Part shown: piece after piece, positions 25,112 through 26,122 of the stretch
Layout: every line of letters starts with the position of its first letter
Numbering within the stretch: the first letter of the stretch is position 1
Assembly: GCA_047777345.1 (NCBI GenBank)
Contig: JBKEEJ010000031.1
Location: 1-26,122 of the forward strand
Origin: Anaerocolumna sp047777345
Lineage (GTDB): Bacteria; Bacillota; Clostridia; Lachnospirales; Lachnospiraceae
DNA: 26,122 nucleotides
Direction of reading: 5' to 3'
Position numbers and translations under genes: made by a program
The notes under the pieces: generated by a model
The model's database searches: none
Seen by the model: the letters and a program-made list of their open reading frames with translations, nothing else
What the model was told of the DNA's origin: nothing

Positions 25112-25645
25112 ATGAATATAGATAAAATATTGGATGAGAATATTAAACGCGCATCCATAGGAAGAAGTCTCTGGATTTCGTTTATTGAGAAATATCAACC
25201 GGAAGACAAAGACTTTATACTGCTTATGCCTTCCGCAAACAGGGAGTATAATTATTATTCTCTCTTATATATCAAGCAATTTATACAATACAAGAAGGCA
25301 AATAAAATTTATATTTTAACTTTTGACGAGTGTGTGAAGAAATCCTGTTACCTTTTTTCTGACCAGCTTGAGATCGTCGATTTTTCAAGGGAAGACGCCA
25401 GAAACTTAATGAAGTTTTATTCCCTTTATATGTTTACAGATAAATTAATAATAGCTTCCTTGGACGAGCCGGAAGGCCGCAGCGGAAAGCAGTTAATTGG
25501 GAAAAAGGACATAACCATTGATGAAATATTTGCCATCGGTATATTTGGGTTACGTAAGTTTCATAAAGAGAAACCGCCTGTTTATACTGGCAATGATTCA
25601 GACATTTTATCGTTTATAGGAAGCAGGTGCGAAAATGAATTGTGA
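25112..25645 (+). CDS. Unrecognised protein between Maf and a nucleotidyltransferase
   Basis: A 177-residue soluble protein with no motif I can assign. It alternates predicted beta strands (FILLMPSANREYNYYSLLYI, KIYILTFDECV) with helices and ends with KLIIASLDEPEGRSGKQLIG and DEIFAIGIFGLRKF, which look conserved because of their Gly/Pro/Arg content. That pattern is compatible with a Rossmann-like fold, but no catalytic signature is evident. ATG 25112 is chosen because GGAGAG (25099-25104) is seven nt upstream; ATG 25094 has none. It overlaps the following nucleotidyltransferase by 11 nt, so the products are likely coupled. A role in making or attaching the flagellin glycan is inferred from position only. 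Confidence 0.78.
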   Translation: MNIDKILDENIKRASIGRSLWISFIEKYQPEDKDFILLMPSANREYNYYSLLYIKQFIQYKKANKIYILTFDECVKKSCYLFSDQLEIVDFSREDARNLMKFYSLYMFTDKLIIASLDEPEGRSGKQLIGKKDITIDEIFAIGIFGLRKFHKEKPPVYTGNDSDILSFIGSRCENEL

Positions 25646-26122
25646 TTATATTATTATTCAGGCCGGCGGAAAAGGCTCCCGAATGGATTATCTGACCCGC
25701 AATAAGCCTAAGGCTTTGGTGCCTGTCAACAATTTGCCAATGATCTTTCACCTGTTTAGAAAGTATCCGGATAAATATTTTATTATCATTGGTGATTATA
25801 AGATTGATGTTTTAAAAAAATATTTAAGAAGTTTTGCGGATGTAAAGTATCTTGTTGTTGATGCTTGCGGAAAATGCGGAACCTGTTCCGGAATCAGGGA
25901 TTCCCTGGAATTAATCCCTGACGGCAAAAGCTTTATGCTGATGTGGTCCGATTTAATTCTGCCTCCTGAATTTACATTACCTGAAAAATGTGATAATTAT
26001 GTTGGCATATCCAAAGACTTTTCCTGCAGATGGAAATATGAGAACGGCGAATTTATAGAAGAATCTTCAAAAGACCAGGGTGTTGCAGGACTTTTTATTT
26101 TTAAAAATAAAGATATATTACG
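25635..26122 (+). CDS. Sugar- or choline-phosphate nucleotidyltransferase (3' partial)
   Basis: The first ~162 residues of an NTP-transferase-family enzyme (the class including glucose-1-phosphate thymidylyl/uridylyltransferases, HddC and LicC). The nucleotide-binding signature is GGKGSR (11-16) followed by LTRNKPKALVPV (20-31). Asp106 in LMWSDLIL is the expected metal ligand, and CGTCSGIRDSLELIP (81-95) matches the substrate loop position. It activates a phosphorylated sugar or choline-like group with an NTP. The reading frame is open to the window edge. ATG 25635 lies inside the previous gene (11-nt overlap). In context it probably supplies the donor for flagellin modification; its substrate cannot be decided from this fragment. 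Confidence 0.87.
   Translation, partial: MNCDYIIIQAGGKGSRMDYLTRNKPKALVPVNNLPMIFHLFRKYPDKYFIIIGDYKIDVLKKYLRSFADVKYLVVDACGKCGTCSGIRDSLELIPDGKSFMLMWSDLILPPEFTLPEKCDNYVGISKDFSCRWKYENGEFIEESSKDQGVAGLFIFKNKDIL

Overview
The window looks like chromosome from a motile, anaerobic, low-to-moderate GC Gram-positive bacterium of the Clostridia, most likely a Lachnospiraceae member (Roseburia/Lachnospira/Butyrivibrio-like). The reasons are the flagellin sequence type, the gene order flgM-flgN-flgK-flgK-flgL-fliW-csrA, the tandem flgK genes, strong AGGAGG-type ribosome binding sites and sigma-28 promoters of the TAAA-N16-GCCGATAT form. This placement is from memory of families, not from a search.

Region 1 (1-4672, + strand) is a nucleoside-type ABC importer: the C-terminal part of a BMP-family binding lipoprotein, a double-NBD ATPase and two permeases. 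The last three genes overlap by ATGA. A 14-bp perfect inverted repeat lies between the binding protein and the ATPase. Region 2 (4705-9245, - strand) holds a type II topoisomerase pair, parE then parC, convergent with region 1. Just upstream of parE is an imperfect ~100-bp palindrome bounded by 12-bp perfect direct repeats, which looks like a small inserted element. Region 3 (9246-11218) has a good sigma-A promoter, a ~390-nt hairpin-rich leader of unknown type, a diaminopimelate-decarboxylase-family PLP enzyme and its terminator.

Region 4 (11305-22942) is a late flagellar cluster in three sigma-28 units. Unit A runs from the anti-sigma factor flgM through flgN, two flgK paralogues, flgL, fliW and csrA to a terminator. 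Unit B is flaG, fliD, fliS and a fliT-like gene whose reading frame is broken at an A8 run. Unit C is the flagellin gene hag, with a 130-nt leader carrying GGA motifs in hairpin loops and at the Shine-Dalgarno sequence. That leader is the expected target of the FliW-CsrA switch encoded in unit A.

Region 5 (22957-26122) follows the hag terminator directly: a small conserved-looking protein, a Maf/DUF115 flagellin glycosyltransferase, an unrecognised 177-residue protein and a sugar- or choline-type nucleotidyltransferase cut by the window edge. These probably modify the flagellin made just upstream.

The observations most worth a second look are the A8 frameshift in the fliT-like gene, the structured leader upstream of the decarboxylase, the flanked palindrome at parE, and the hag leader. 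I saw no CRISPR array, tRNA, rRNA or transposase gene.
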